Of a DNA stretch of 64,000 nucleotides, positions 41,880-50,692 are shown one piece after another. The stretch covers positions 6,560,001 through 6,624,000 of the forward strand of contig NZ_AP023439.1 of the NCBI RefSeq assembly GCF_014701095.1, given 5' to 3'. Numbering within the stretch: the stretch's first letter is position 1; the number at the start of each line of letters is the position of its first letter. This stretch comes from Streptomyces tuirus (GTDB lineage: Bacteria; Actinomycetota; Actinomycetes; Streptomycetales; Streptomycetaceae). A program made the position numbers and the translations under genes. Under the pieces are notes generated by a model. It searched no databases, was not told the origin of the DNA, and saw nothing but the letters and a program-made list of their open reading frames with translations.

Positions 41880-43058
41880 TCAGCGGGCCGCCGCGACGCG
41901 GAAGCGGATGCCCGCCGCGCGCAGCCGGTCGATCAGCGCGTTGCCCATCGCCACCGCCGTGGTGACCTGACCCGCCGTCCGGGGAAGGTCGTCGAAGGCC
42001 AGGCACAGCGCCGACTCGGCGAACATCTTGGCCGTCTCGTCGTAGCCGGGATCGCCGCCCGACACCTCCGTGTACACCCGCCGACCGCCGCCTTCGCCCA
42101 CGAAGCGCACGGAGAACCAGCTCTTCGCCCGCTTCTCGGGGCTCGGCCCGTCCCCGGGCTTGAGCCGGTCCGACAACCAGCGCCGCGCGGGCGGCACCTG
42201 AGCCGCCGCGACCAGCGCGCCGACCGCCGCGACCCCGCCGACCGCGACCGGCAGATGCCGGACGGCCGCGTACTGCCGGTAGCGGAAGTCGGGCCCGTAC
42301 CGGTCCAGGGCCGACGCCGAGCGCCGCACGATCTGCGGGTCGATGGTCGGCATCGGCAGGGCCCACGCGCCGACCTCCCTGGCGAACCGCGGCCCGCCCA
42401 GCGGCGCCGACGCCCGCCGGCCCACCAGCCGCGGCTCGTGCCGCCGCCGGTCCCGGGCGGCCGCCGCCATCTCCCGCTGCCGCGCGAACTGGCCGAGCGC
42501 GGAGGCGAAGGTCCCGCCCGAGAAGGCCGCGTCCGCGGTGACGAAGCCCTCCACGGCCAGCGGCACGTCCTCCGGCAACTGCTGCACCGTGAAGTACACG
42601 CCCAGGTCGTGCGGGATCGAGTCGAACCCCGCGGCGTGCACCAGCCGCGCCCCGGTCTCCCGCGCGCGGGCCTCGTGCCGGACGTACATCAGGTCCACGA
42701 ACTCCGGCTCGCCGCACAGGTCGAGGTAGTCGGTCCCGGCGTCCGCGCAAGCGGCGACGACCTCCTCGCCGTACGTGACGTACGGGCCGACCGTGGTGGC
42801 CAGCACGCGGGCCTTCCCGGCGAGGTCGCGCAGCGAGGCCGGGTCCGAGACGTCCGCGAGCTCCACCCCGGCCTTCGCGTCGGCCGGCAGCCGCTCCCGC
42901 AGCCGCTCCAGCTTCCCGGCATCGCGGCCCGCGATCGCCCAGCGCAGTCCCTCGGGCGCGTGCGCGGCCAGGTACTCCGCGGTGAGCGCCCCGGCGAAAC
43001 TGGTCGCTCCGAAGAGCACGATGTCGTACGGACGGTCCGTCCTGCTTTGCCTGCTCAT
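41880..43058 (-). CDS. Saccharopine dehydrogenase-like / trans-acting enoyl reductase-like protein
   Basis: A 392-residue protein with an N-terminal Rossmann fold (YDIVLFGATSFAGALTAEYLA). It then has GPYVTYGEEVVAACADAGTD and YLDLCGEP, which are typical of saccharopine dehydrogenase-like NAD(P) proteins, including mycobacterial trans-acting enoyl reductases for phenolic lipids. A hydrophobic segment (LPVAVGGVAAVGALVAAA) lies near residue 260. The physiological substrate is unknown. ATG with GTGTC upstream; transcribed alone, divergent from the MmcQ/YjbR gene. Confidence 0.86.
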   Translation of the reverse strand: MSRQSRTDRPYDIVLFGATSFAGALTAEYLAAHAPEGLRWAIAGRDAGKLERLRERLPADAKAGVELADVSDPASLRDLAGKARVLATTVGPYVTYGEEVVAACADAGTDYLDLCGEPEFVDLMYVRHEARARETGARLVHAAGFDSIPHDLGVYFTVQQLPEDVPLAVEGFVTADAAFSGGTFASALGQFARQREMAAAARDRRRHEPRLVGRRASAPLGGPRFAREVGAWALPMPTIDPQIVRRSASALDRYGPDFRYRQYAAVRHLPVAVGGVAAVGALVAAAQVPPARRWLSDRLKPGDGPSPEKRAKSWFSVRFVGEGGGRRVYTEVSGGDPGYDETAKMFAESALCLAFDDLPRTAGQVTTAVAMGNALIDRLRAAGIRFRVAAAR

Positions 43059-43149
43059 GACACCCCTCGGTCGTGCAGCCCGTGCCGCTGTCGGTGGCCG
43101 AGGCTAGCGTGAGGAGTGCGGAGCCCGACGACGAGCCCGGAGGACGACG

Positions 43150-43530
43150 ATGGCCGTGCCCAGGAATGCCCTGAAGAAGTGGGAGAAAGTGCGCGCGTTC
43201 GCACTGGGGCTGCCGGACGCCGTCGAGGAGTTCCCCTGGGGCGAGTCCGTCGCGAAGGTCAACAAGAAGGTGTTCGTCTTCCTCGGCGTCCAGGACGGCA
43301 GTTACCCCCTGGGGGTGACGGTGAAGCTCAAGGACGAGACGGCGCACGCGCACGCGCTGGCCTGCCCCGGCGCCGAGCCCGCCGGGTACGGCCTGGGCAA
43401 GGCCGGCTGGGTGAGCATCCCCCTGGAGCGGCAGGGTGCCCCCGCCGCCGAGGTGCTCTGCGACTGGGTGGAGGAGAGCTACCGGGTGATCGCGCCGAAG
43501 CGGCTGATAGTCGTGCTGGACGGAAGCTGA
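43150..43530 (+). CDS. MmcQ/YjbR-family protein
   Basis: A 126-residue protein of the YjbR/MmcQ fold, a small CyaY-like or DNA-binding-like superfamily. Diagnostic segments are LPDAVEEFPWGESVAKVNKK, VFVFLG and GYGLGKAGWVSIPL. The molecular function is not established for the family. A GGAGGACGACG precedes the ATG. An acyl-CoA-type operator lies after its stop, upstream of the next operon. Confidence 0.88.
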   Translation: MAVPRNALKKWEKVRAFALGLPDAVEEFPWGESVAKVNKKVFVFLGVQDGSYPLGVTVKLKDETAHAHALACPGAEPAGYGLGKAGWVSIPLERQGAPAAEVLCDWVEESYRVIAPKRLIVVLDGS

Positions 43531-43546
43531 CCCGTCCGGCAGATTG

Positions 43547-43560
43547 CTAAGCGCTTGCTC
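43547..43560. promoter_or_regulatory. AAGCGCTT operator upstream of the racemase-fadAB operon
   Basis: CTAAGCGCTTGCTC contains the 8-bp palindrome AAGCGCTT (43549-43556), 83 bp before the racemase start. Motifs of the form AGCAAGCGCTTAG are typical of TetR-type regulators of acyl-CoA catabolism in actinobacteria. No TetR gene is nearby. Confidence 0.55.
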
Positions 43561-43638
43561 GTTCAGGTCTTGTGCCGAGTGGAACACGTTCTTAGCATCG
43601 CTGGTGTTACATCAGTTGTGTCACAGCATGGGGGCTGC

Positions 43639-44784
43639 ATGACCACGGCAAGGACGCCAGGACACGGTCCGCTCACCGGCGTGCGCGTCGTCGAGCTGGC
43701 CGGCATCGGGCCCGGCCCGTTCGCCGCCATGCTCCTGGCGGACCTCGGGGCCGACGTCGTGCGCGTGGACCGGCCCGGCGGCCCCGGGCTCGCGATCGAC
43801 CCGGCGTACGACGTCACCAACCGCAACAAGCGCTCCGTGGTCGTCGACCTGAAGGCACCGGACGGCCCGGGCCGGGTGCTCGACCTCGTGGCCCGCGCCG
43901 ACATCCTCGTCGAGGGCTACCGCCCCGGCGTCGCGGAGCGCCTCGGCGTCGGCCCCGGGGACTGCCACGCCCGCAATCCGCGCCTCGTCTACGGCCGGAT
44001 GACCGGCTGGGGCCAGGACGGCCCGCTCGCCCAGCGCGCCGGGCACGACATCGCGTACATCGCCCCCACCGGCGCCCTCGGCATGATCGGCCGCCCGGAC
44101 GAACCGCCCGCGATCCCGGCGAATCTGCTCGGCGACTACGCGGGCGGCTCCCTCTACCTCGTCGTCGGCGTCCTCGCCGCCCTGCACCACGCGCGCGCGA
44201 ACGGCACCGGACAGGTCGTCGACGCCGCCATCGTGGACGGCACCGCCCATCTCGCCACGATGATCCACGGCATGCTCGCGGCAGGCGGCTGGCAGGACCG
44301 CCGCGGCGCCAACCTCCTGGACGGCGGCTGCCCCTACTACGGCACGTACGAGACGGCCGACGGCCGGTACATGGCCGTGGGCGCCCTGGAGCCCCAGTTC
44401 TACGCGGAGTTCCTCGCCCTCCTCGGCGTCGAGGACCAGGACGGCGCCCGCAAGGACGTCGCCCGATGGGGTGAACTGCGCGAGCGGGTCGCCGCCCGCT
44501 TCAAGAGCCGCACCAGGGAGGAATGGACGGCCGTCTTCGACGGCTCCGACGCCTGCGTGGCGCCCGTGCTGTCGCTGCGCGAGGCCCCGCACCACCCGCA
44601 CCTGGCCGCCCGCGGCACCTTCACCGACCACGGCGGCATCACCCAGCCCGCCCCGGCCCCCCGCTTCTCCGCGACCCCGACCTCCGTCCGCACCGGCCCG
44701 GCGCGGCCGGGCGCCGACACGGCGGACGTCGCCCGGGACTGGGACGTCCCCGGGCTCCTCCCGTCGTCCCGAAACCCTCAGTGA
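43639..44784 (+). CDS. Alpha-methylacyl-CoA racemase (CoA-transferase III family)
   Basis: A 381-residue family III protein. It inverts the 2-methyl centre of branched acyl-CoAs so they can enter beta-oxidation. GIGPGPFAAMLLADLGADVV and the catalytic pair His136 (RAGHDIAYI) and Asp166 (NLLGDYAGGS) match the His/Asp spacing of 30 known from the M. tuberculosis racemase. That distinguishes it from CaiB-type transferases, which have a nucleophilic Asp in another setting. GGGGGCTGC precedes the ATG. The thiolase gene follows after 11 bp. Confidence 0.92.
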   Translation: MTTARTPGHGPLTGVRVVELAGIGPGPFAAMLLADLGADVVRVDRPGGPGLAIDPAYDVTNRNKRSVVVDLKAPDGPGRVLDLVARADILVEGYRPGVAERLGVGPGDCHARNPRLVYGRMTGWGQDGPLAQRAGHDIAYIAPTGALGMIGRPDEPPAIPANLLGDYAGGSLYLVVGVLAALHHARANGTGQVVDAAIVDGTAHLATMIHGMLAAGGWQDRRGANLLDGGCPYYGTYETADGRYMAVGALEPQFYAEFLALLGVEDQDGARKDVARWGELRERVAARFKSRTREEWTAVFDGSDACVAPVLSLREAPHHPHLAARGTFTDHGGITQPAPAPRFSATPTSVRTGPARPGADTADVARDWDVPGLLPSSRNPQ

Positions 44785-44795
44785 AAGGCCCCCTC

Positions 44796-46010
44796 GTGAG
44801 CACCGAAGCGTACGTCTACGACGCGATCCGCACCCCGCGCGGTCGCGGCAAGGCCAACGGCGCCCTGCACGGCACCAAGCCCATCGACCTGGTCGTCGGA
44901 CTCATCCACGAGATCCGCGCCCGGTTCCCGGACCTCGACCCGGCCGCCGTCGACGACATCGTCCTCGGCGTCGTCGGCCCGGTCGGCGACCAGGGCTCCG
45001 ACATCGCCCGGATCGCCGCCATCGCCGCGGGCCTGCCCGACACGGTCGCCGGTGTGCAGGAGAACCGCTTCTGTGCCTCGGGCCTCGAGGCCGTCAACCT
45101 GGCCGCCGCCAAGGTGCGTTCCGGCTGGGAGGACCTCGTCCTCGCGGGCGGCGTGGAGTCGATGTCCCGCGTGCCGATGGCCTCCGACGGCGGCGCCTGG
45201 TTCAACGACCCGATGACCAACCTCGAGGTCAACTTCGTGCCGCAGGGCATCGGCGCCGACCTCATCGCCACCATCGAGGGCTTCTCCCGGCGCGACGTCG
45301 ACGAGTACGCGGCCCTCTCCCAGGAGCGCGCCGCCACCGCGATGAAGGACGGCCGCTTCGAGCGGTCCGTCGTCCCGGTCAAGGACCGCAGCGGCCTCGT
45401 CGTCCTCGACCACGACGAGTTCCCCCGCCCCGGCACCACCGCCGACTCGCTCGCCAAGCTCAAGCCGTCCTTCGCCGACATCGGCGAACTCGGCGGCTTC
45501 GACGCGGTCGCGCTCCAGCAGTACCACTGGGTGGAGAAGATCGACCACGTCCACCACGCGGGCAACTCCTCCGGCATCGTCGACGGCGCCTCGCTCGTCG
45601 CGATCGGCTCCAAGGAGGTCGGCGAGCGCTACGGCCTCACCCCCCGCGCGCGGATCGTCTCCGCCGCCGTGTCCGGTTCCGAGCCGACCATCATGCTCAC
45701 CGGCCCCGCCCCCGCCACCCGCAAGGCCCTCGCCAAGGCCGGACTGACCATCGACGACATCGACCTCGTCGAGATCAACGAGGCGTTCGCGGCGGTCGTG
45801 CTGCGCTTCGTGAAGGACATGGGCCTGTCCCTGGACAAGGTCAACGTCAACGGCGGCGCGATCGCGCTCGGCCACCCCCTCGGCGCCACCGGCGCGATGA
45901 TCCTCGGCACCCTCGTCGACGAACTCGAGCGCCAGGACAAGCGCTACGGCCTCGCCACGCTGTGCGTCGGCGGCGGCATGGGCGTCGCGACCATCGTCGA
46001 GCGCATCTGA
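44796..46010 (+). CDS. fadA: Acetyl-CoA acyltransferase (thiolase, FadA type)
   Basis: A 404-residue thiolase that cleaves 3-ketoacyl-CoA. Motifs are ENRFCASGLEAVN (nucleophilic Cys), EINEAFAAV, GGAIALGHPLGATG and TLCVGGGMG. The segment QQYHWVEKIDHVHHAGNSSG is typical of the FadA2-type partner of FadB in actinomycetes. The GTG start lies 11 bp after the racemase stop. FadB follows after 34 bp. The pair should form a trifunctional-type complex. Confidence 0.94.
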   Translation: MSTEAYVYDAIRTPRGRGKANGALHGTKPIDLVVGLIHEIRARFPDLDPAAVDDIVLGVVGPVGDQGSDIARIAAIAAGLPDTVAGVQENRFCASGLEAVNLAAAKVRSGWEDLVLAGGVESMSRVPMASDGGAWFNDPMTNLEVNFVPQGIGADLIATIEGFSRRDVDEYAALSQERAATAMKDGRFERSVVPVKDRSGLVVLDHDEFPRPGTTADSLAKLKPSFADIGELGGFDAVALQQYHWVEKIDHVHHAGNSSGIVDGASLVAIGSKEVGERYGLTPRARIVSAAVSGSEPTIMLTGPAPATRKALAKAGLTIDDIDLVEINEAFAAVVLRFVKDMGLSLDKVNVNGGAIALGHPLGATGAMILGTLVDELERQDKRYGLATLCVGGGMGVATIVERI

Positions 46011-46044
46011 CCCCCTCCCGACGGATCACACGGAGCACCTCCAC

Positions 46045-48231
46045 ATGAGCACTGAGTCCACCACCATCCGCTGGGAACAGGACCGCACCGGCCTCGTCAC
46101 CCTCGTCATCGACGACCCCAACCAGTCCGCGAACACCATGAACCAGGCGTTCCGCGACTCCCTCGCCGCCGTCACCGACCGCCTGGAGGCCGAGAAGGAC
46201 TCCATCCGGGGCGTCATCATCACCTCCGCCAAGAAGACCTTCTTCGCCGGCGGCGACCTGCGCGACCTCATCCGCGTCACGCCCGAGACGGCCCAGGAGC
46301 TGTTCGACGGCGGCATGGCCATCAAGCGGAACCTGCGCCGCATCGAGACCCTCGGCAAGCCCGTCGTCGCCGCCCTCAACGGCGCGGCCCTCGGCGGCGG
46401 TTACGAGATCGCCCTCGCCTGCCACCACCGCGTCGCGCTCGACGCGCCCGGCTCCAAGATCGGCTGCCCCGAGGTCACCCTCGGTCTGCTCCCCGGAGGC
46501 GGCGGCGTCGTCCGCACCGTCCGCCTGCTCGGCATCGCCGACGCCCTGCTGAAGGTCCTCCTCCAGGGCACCCAGTACAGCCCGCGCCGTGCCCAGGAGA
46601 ACGGCCTCGTCGACGAGGTGGCCGACAGCCAGGAGGACATGCTCGCCAAGGCCCGCGCCTTCATCGACGCCAACCCCGAGTCCCAGCAGCCCTGGGACAA
46701 GCCGGGCTACCGCATCCCGGGCGGCACGCCGGCCAACCCCAAGTTCGCCGCGAACCTGCCCGCCTTCCCGGCCAGCCTGCGCAAGCAGACGAACGGCGCC
46801 CCCTACCCGGCCCCGCGCAACATCCTGGCCGCCGCCGTCGAGGGCTCCCAGGTCGACTTCGAGACCGCCCAGGTCATCGAGGCCCGCTACTTCGTGGACC
46901 TCGCGGCCGGCCAGACCTCGAAGAACATGATCCAGGCCTTCTTCTTCGACCTCCAGGCCGTCAACTCCGGCGCCAACCGCCCCCAGGGCATCGAGCCCCG
47001 CAAGGTCCGCAAGGTCGCCGTCCTCGGCGCCGGGATGATGGGCGCCGGCATCGCCTACTCCTGCGCCCGCGCGGGCATCGACGTCGTCCTCAAGGACGTC
47101 TCCCTGGAGGCGGCCCTCAAGGGCAAGGGCTACTCCGAGAAGCTGTGCGCCAAGGCCGTCTCCAAGGGCCGTACGTCCCAGGAGAAGGCCGACGCGCTGC
47201 TCGCCCGCATCACGCCCACCGCCGAGGTCCAGGACCTGGCCGGCTGCGACGCCGTCATCGAGGCCGTCTTCGAGGACACCTCCCTCAAGCACAAGGTGTT
47301 CCAGGAGATCCAGCACGTCGTGGAGCCCGACGCGCTGCTCTGCTCCAACACCTCCACCCTGCCCATCACCGCCCTCGCCGAAGGCGTGGAGCGCCAGGGC
47401 GACTTCATCGGCCTGCACTTCTTCTCGCCCGTCGACAAGATGCCGCTCGTCGAGATCATCAAGGGCGAGCGCACCGGCGAGGAGGCCCTGGCCCGCGCCT
47501 TCGACCTGGTCCGGCAGATCAACAAGACCCCGATCGTGGTCAACGACTCGCGCGGCTTCTTCACCTCCCGCGTCATCGGCCACTTCATCAACGAGGGCGT
47601 CGCCATGGTCGGCGAGGGCATCGAGCCCGCCTCGGTCGAGCAGGCCGCAGCCCAGGCCGGCTACCCGGCCAAGGTGCTGTCCCTGATGGACGAACTGACG
47701 CTGACCCTGCCCCGCAAGATCCGGGCCGAGACGAAGCGCGCGGTCGAGGAGGCGGGCGGCACCTGGACGGCCCACCCCGCCGAGGCCGTCATCGACCGCA
47801 TGGTCGACGAGTTCGGCCGCACCGGCCGCAGCGGCGGCGCCGGCTTCTACGACTACGGCGACGACGGCAAGCGCACCCGCCTGTGGCCCGGCCTGCGCGA
47901 GCACTACACCAAGCCGGGCCATCGGATCCCGTTCCGGGACATGCAGGAGCGCATGCTGTTCTCCGAGGCGCTGGACACCGTCCGGCTGCTGGAGGAGGGC
48001 GTGCTGACCTCCGTCGCCGACGCCAACATCGGCTCCATCTTCGGCATCGGCTTCCCGGGCTGGACCGGCGGCGTGCTCCAGTACATCAACGGCTACGAAG
48101 GGGGCCTGCCCGGCTTCGTGGCACGCGCGCGTGAACTCGCCGAGCAGTACGGGGAGCGCTTCGCCCCGCCCGCGCTGCTGGTGGAGAAGGCGGAGCGGGG
48201 GGAGCGGTTCAGCGACTCAGCCCGCGGCTGA
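46045..48231 (+). CDS. fadB: Bifunctional enoyl-CoA hydratase / 3-hydroxyacyl-CoA dehydrogenase
   Basis: A 728-residue FadB-like protein. The N-terminal crotonase domain has FFAGGDLRDL and NGAALGGGYEIALACHHR (oxyanion hole) and GCPEVTLGLLPGGGG with the catalytic glutamate. The NAD-binding domain starts near residue 326 (AVLGAGMMGAGIAYSCARAG). The dehydrogenase part carries SNTSTLPIT, GLHFFSPVDKMPLVEII and the C-terminal helix domains. It performs the two middle steps of beta-oxidation. CGGAGCACCTCC precedes the ATG. Its end overlaps the convergent MerR gene by 15 bp. Confidence 0.95.
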   Translation: MSTESTTIRWEQDRTGLVTLVIDDPNQSANTMNQAFRDSLAAVTDRLEAEKDSIRGVIITSAKKTFFAGGDLRDLIRVTPETAQELFDGGMAIKRNLRRIETLGKPVVAALNGAALGGGYEIALACHHRVALDAPGSKIGCPEVTLGLLPGGGGVVRTVRLLGIADALLKVLLQGTQYSPRRAQENGLVDEVADSQEDMLAKARAFIDANPESQQPWDKPGYRIPGGTPANPKFAANLPAFPASLRKQTNGAPYPAPRNILAAAVEGSQVDFETAQVIEARYFVDLAAGQTSKNMIQAFFFDLQAVNSGANRPQGIEPRKVRKVAVLGAGMMGAGIAYSCARAGIDVVLKDVSLEAALKGKGYSEKLCAKAVSKGRTSQEKADALLARITPTAEVQDLAGCDAVIEAVFEDTSLKHKVFQEIQHVVEPDALLCSNTSTLPITALAEGVERQGDFIGLHFFSPVDKMPLVEIIKGERTGEEALARAFDLVRQINKTPIVVNDSRGFFTSRVIGHFINEGVAMVGEGIEPASVEQAAAQAGYPAKVLSLMDELTLTLPRKIRAETKRAVEEAGGTWTAHPAEAVIDRMVDEFGRTGRSGGAGFYDYGDDGKRTRLWPGLREHYTKPGHRIPFRDMQERMLFSEALDTVRLLEEGVLTSVADANIGSIFGIGFPGWTGGVLQYINGYEGGLPGFVARARELAEQYGERFAPPALLVEKAERGERFSDSARG

Positions 48232-48939
48232 CCCGCCGGAGCCCGACGGCCCGGTGAGCCATTCGCCCAGCTCTTCCTTCAGCGACCGCTGAAAGGCGGT
48301 GAGGAGCGCCTGCACCACCAGAGGGTGCATGTGCGCGGACAAGGAGCGCACGTCCCGCGCGTCGCGCTCCGCCACCTCGCCGCGGAAGAGCTGGGACAGC
48401 TCCCGGGCCGCCGCGCGCGCGTGTTCGATGAGGACCTTGCGCGCCGCGAAGATCGCCTCCTGGGACAGCGGCACGTCCAGCAGCCCGGCGCCGAGCCGGA
48501 GCAGGCCGAGGTCGGCCTCGTAGCCGCCGTCCGCGGGCCGGATCACGCCCATCGCGACGAGCCGCTCGACGTCCTCGCCGCCGAGCGGCCGTCCGGCCCG
48601 CCGCTCCAGCTCCGCGCGCGTGACCGTCTCGACGGTCTCCGGCGCCCAGGAGGCCACCACGGCCCGGTGGATGGCGAGGTCGTGCGCGCTGAGGTCCGAC
48701 GGCAGCTGCCGCAGGTAGCGCTCGATGCCGGCCAGCGTCATGCCCTGCTGCTGCAACTCCTCGATCAGCGCCAGCCGGGCCAGATGCTCACGCCCGTAGT
48801 GCCCCACGCGGCGGGGACCGAGCACCGGAGGCGGCAGCAGCCCCTTCGTGCCGTAGAAGCGGACTGTGCGCACCGTGACGCCGGTCCGGGCGGCCAGCTC
48901 GGCGATCGTGAGGGTCGGCTCCTCGGCGTCGGTCGTCAT
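48217..48939 (-). CDS. MerR-family transcriptional regulator
   Basis: A 240-residue regulator with an N-terminal MerR winged helix (LTIAELAARTGVTVRTVRFY ... RRVGHYGREHLARLALIEEL). It has a long C-terminal helical domain without the metal-binding cysteines of metal-sensing members. The effector is unknown; its position next to fadB suggests lipid metabolism. The ATG at 48939 begins the conserved domain. An inverted repeat (CTCACCAGTGC / GCACTGTGAG) lies 19-67 bp upstream. Confidence 0.9.
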   Translation of the reverse strand: MTTDAEEPTLTIAELAARTGVTVRTVRFYGTKGLLPPPVLGPRRVGHYGREHLARLALIEELQQQGMTLAGIERYLRQLPSDLSAHDLAIHRAVVASWAPETVETVTRAELERRAGRPLGGEDVERLVAMGVIRPADGGYEADLGLLRLGAGLLDVPLSQEAIFAARKVLIEHARAAARELSQLFRGEVAERDARDVRSLSAHMHPLVVQALLTAFQRSLKEELGEWLTGPSGSGGSAAG

Positions 48940-48957
48940 GTGCAGCAGTATCGCTGT

Positions 48958-49006
48958 CTCACCAGTGCTGTGAAACCTCCCTCGACCCGGGGGACGGCAC
49001 TGTGAG
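48958..49006. promoter_or_regulatory. Interrupted inverted repeat upstream of the MerR gene
   Basis: CTCACCAGTGC (48958-48968) is complementary, with one mismatch/bulge, to GCACTGTGAG (48997-49006), separated by 28 bp. MerR sites are normally tighter palindromes between -35 and -10, so this may bind another factor. Confidence 0.35.
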
Positions 49007-49158
49007 AAGCCGCGCTCTGTGACGTATGCCACCGCGTGAGCCGTGGGGCGTGGGGGAAGGTGGCCTCGTGGTCTATGCCTTTACAAGGGGCGCAGACCTG
49101 TGTACGTCCGGAAAGCCGAGCGCGACCCGCTCGGGCGCACCAGAGAAGTGGATCCACC

Positions 49159-50625
49159 GTGAGCAAGGACGCCGTGAACACGGCTGCGGCCACGCCGCGT
49201 ACCGATGCGGCCGCAGTGCCCGCGGACGCGGGCGACGCCGGCTACAGCAAGGACCTCAAGGCCCGCCACGTCAACATGATCGCCATCGGAGGCGCGATCG
49301 GCACCGGGCTCTTCCTGGGCGCGGGCGGCCGGCTCCACAACGCGGGCCCGGCGCTGGCGATCGCCTACCTGGTCTGCGGCATCTTCGCCTTCTTCGTGGT
49401 CCGGGCGCTCGGCGAGCTCGTGCTCTACCGCCCCTCCTCGGGTTCCTTCGTGTCGTACGCGCGCGAGTTCCTCGGCGAGAAGGGCGCCTACGTCGCCGGC
49501 TGGATGTACTTCCTGAACTGGTCGACCACCGGCATCGCCGACATCACCGCGATCGCGCTCTACACGCACTACTGGAGCCTGTTCACCGATATCCCGCAGT
49601 GGGTGCTGGCCCTGGTCGCCCTCGCGGTGGTCCTGGCCGTGAACCTGATCTCGGTGAAGATCTTCGGCGAGATGGAGTTCTGGTTCGCGATCATCAAGGT
49701 CGCCACGCTCGTCGGGTTCATGCTCATCGGCATCTTCCTGCTCGCCACGCAGCACGACGTGGGCGGCCAGACCCCGGGCCTGAGCGTCATCACCGACAAC
49801 GGCGGCGTCTTCCCGCACGGCGTGATGCCCGTCGTCCTGGTCATGCAGGGCGTGATCTTCGCGTACGCCGCACTGGAGCTGGTCGGCGTCGCCGCGGGCG
49901 AGACCGCCGAGCCGGAGAAGGTCGTCCCGCGCGCGGTGAACTCGATCATGTGGCGGGTGGGCCTCTTCTACGTGGGCTCGGTCGTCCTGCTCGCCCTGCT
50001 CCTGCCCGGCTCGGTCTACTCGGCCGACCAGAGCCCGTTCGTCACGGTGCTGTCGAAGATCGGCGTCCCGGCCGCGGGCGACGTGATGAACCTGGTCGTC
50101 CTGACGGCCGCCATGTCCTCCCTCAACTCCGGCCTGTACTCCACCGGCCGCATCCTGCGCTCCATGGCGATGGCGGGATCCGCCCCGAAGTTCACCGCGC
50201 GCATGAACCGCAGCCAGGTCCCCTACGGCGGCATCCTGCTGACCTGCGGCGTGTGCGTGCTCGGCGTCGGCCTGAACTTCCTGGTGCCGGCCCAGGCCTT
50301 CGAGATCGTGCTGAACGTCGCCTCCCTCGGCATCATCAGCACCTGGGTGATCATCATGGTCTGCCACCTGGTCTTCGTCCGCCGCGCCAAGGACGGCCGG
50401 CTCACCCGCCCCTCCTTCCGTCTCCCCTTCAGCCCGGTCACGGAGATCACCACGATCGCCTTCCTGCTGGCCTGCCTCGGCATGATGTGGAACGACCCCG
50501 AGGTCGGCCGCAAGACCCTGCTCCTCATCCCGCTGATCGCGGCCATGCTGGTCGCGGGCTGGTTCGGCATCCGCCGCCGCGTCTCCCGGACGGCGGACCA
50601 GGAGCTGTCGCAGCTGACGAAGTAG
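49159..50625 (+). CDS. ansP: Amino-acid permease, L-asparagine permease type
   Basis: A 488-residue APC-superfamily transporter with about 12 membrane helices. MIAIGGAIGTGLFLGAGGRL is the consensus first helix of the amino-acid transporter family. The segments VRALGELVLYRPSSGSFVSY and AGWMYFLNWSTTGIADITA resemble AnsP more than GabP or ProY. Asparagine import is therefore likely but not proven. The GTG at 49159 was chosen because KDLKARHVNMIAIGG follows at the usual distance; GAAGTGGA is a modest ribosome-binding site. Confidence 0.88.
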   Translation: MSKDAVNTAAATPRTDAAAVPADAGDAGYSKDLKARHVNMIAIGGAIGTGLFLGAGGRLHNAGPALAIAYLVCGIFAFFVVRALGELVLYRPSSGSFVSYAREFLGEKGAYVAGWMYFLNWSTTGIADITAIALYTHYWSLFTDIPQWVLALVALAVVLAVNLISVKIFGEMEFWFAIIKVATLVGFMLIGIFLLATQHDVGGQTPGLSVITDNGGVFPHGVMPVVLVMQGVIFAYAALELVGVAAGETAEPEKVVPRAVNSIMWRVGLFYVGSVVLLALLLPGSVYSADQSPFVTVLSKIGVPAAGDVMNLVVLTAAMSSLNSGLYSTGRILRSMAMAGSAPKFTARMNRSQVPYGGILLTCGVCVLGVGLNFLVPAQAFEIVLNVASLGIISTWVIIMVCHLVFVRRAKDGRLTRPSFRLPFSPVTEITTIAFLLACLGMMWNDPEVGRKTLLLIPLIAAMLVAGWFGIRRRVSRTADQELSQLTK

Positions 50626-50650
50626 CAGGCAGCGGCCTGTCGGGCCCCGG

Positions 50651-50680
50651 CGCGGCTCGGGCCGTGCCGGGCTCCGGCGC
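50651..50680. terminator. Imperfect hairpin between convergent genes
   Basis: GCCCCGGCGCGGC can pair with GCCGTGCCGGGC in the 67-bp gap between the permease and the arginase-family gene. Confidence 0.45.
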
Positions 50681-50692
50681 GGAACGGGTCGC

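Noticed and set aside
45847..47922. Long open frame antisense to fadB (about 690 codons)
   Set aside because: High-GC DNA keeps antisense frames open; its composition is unlike a protein family while the plus strand encodes a full FadB.
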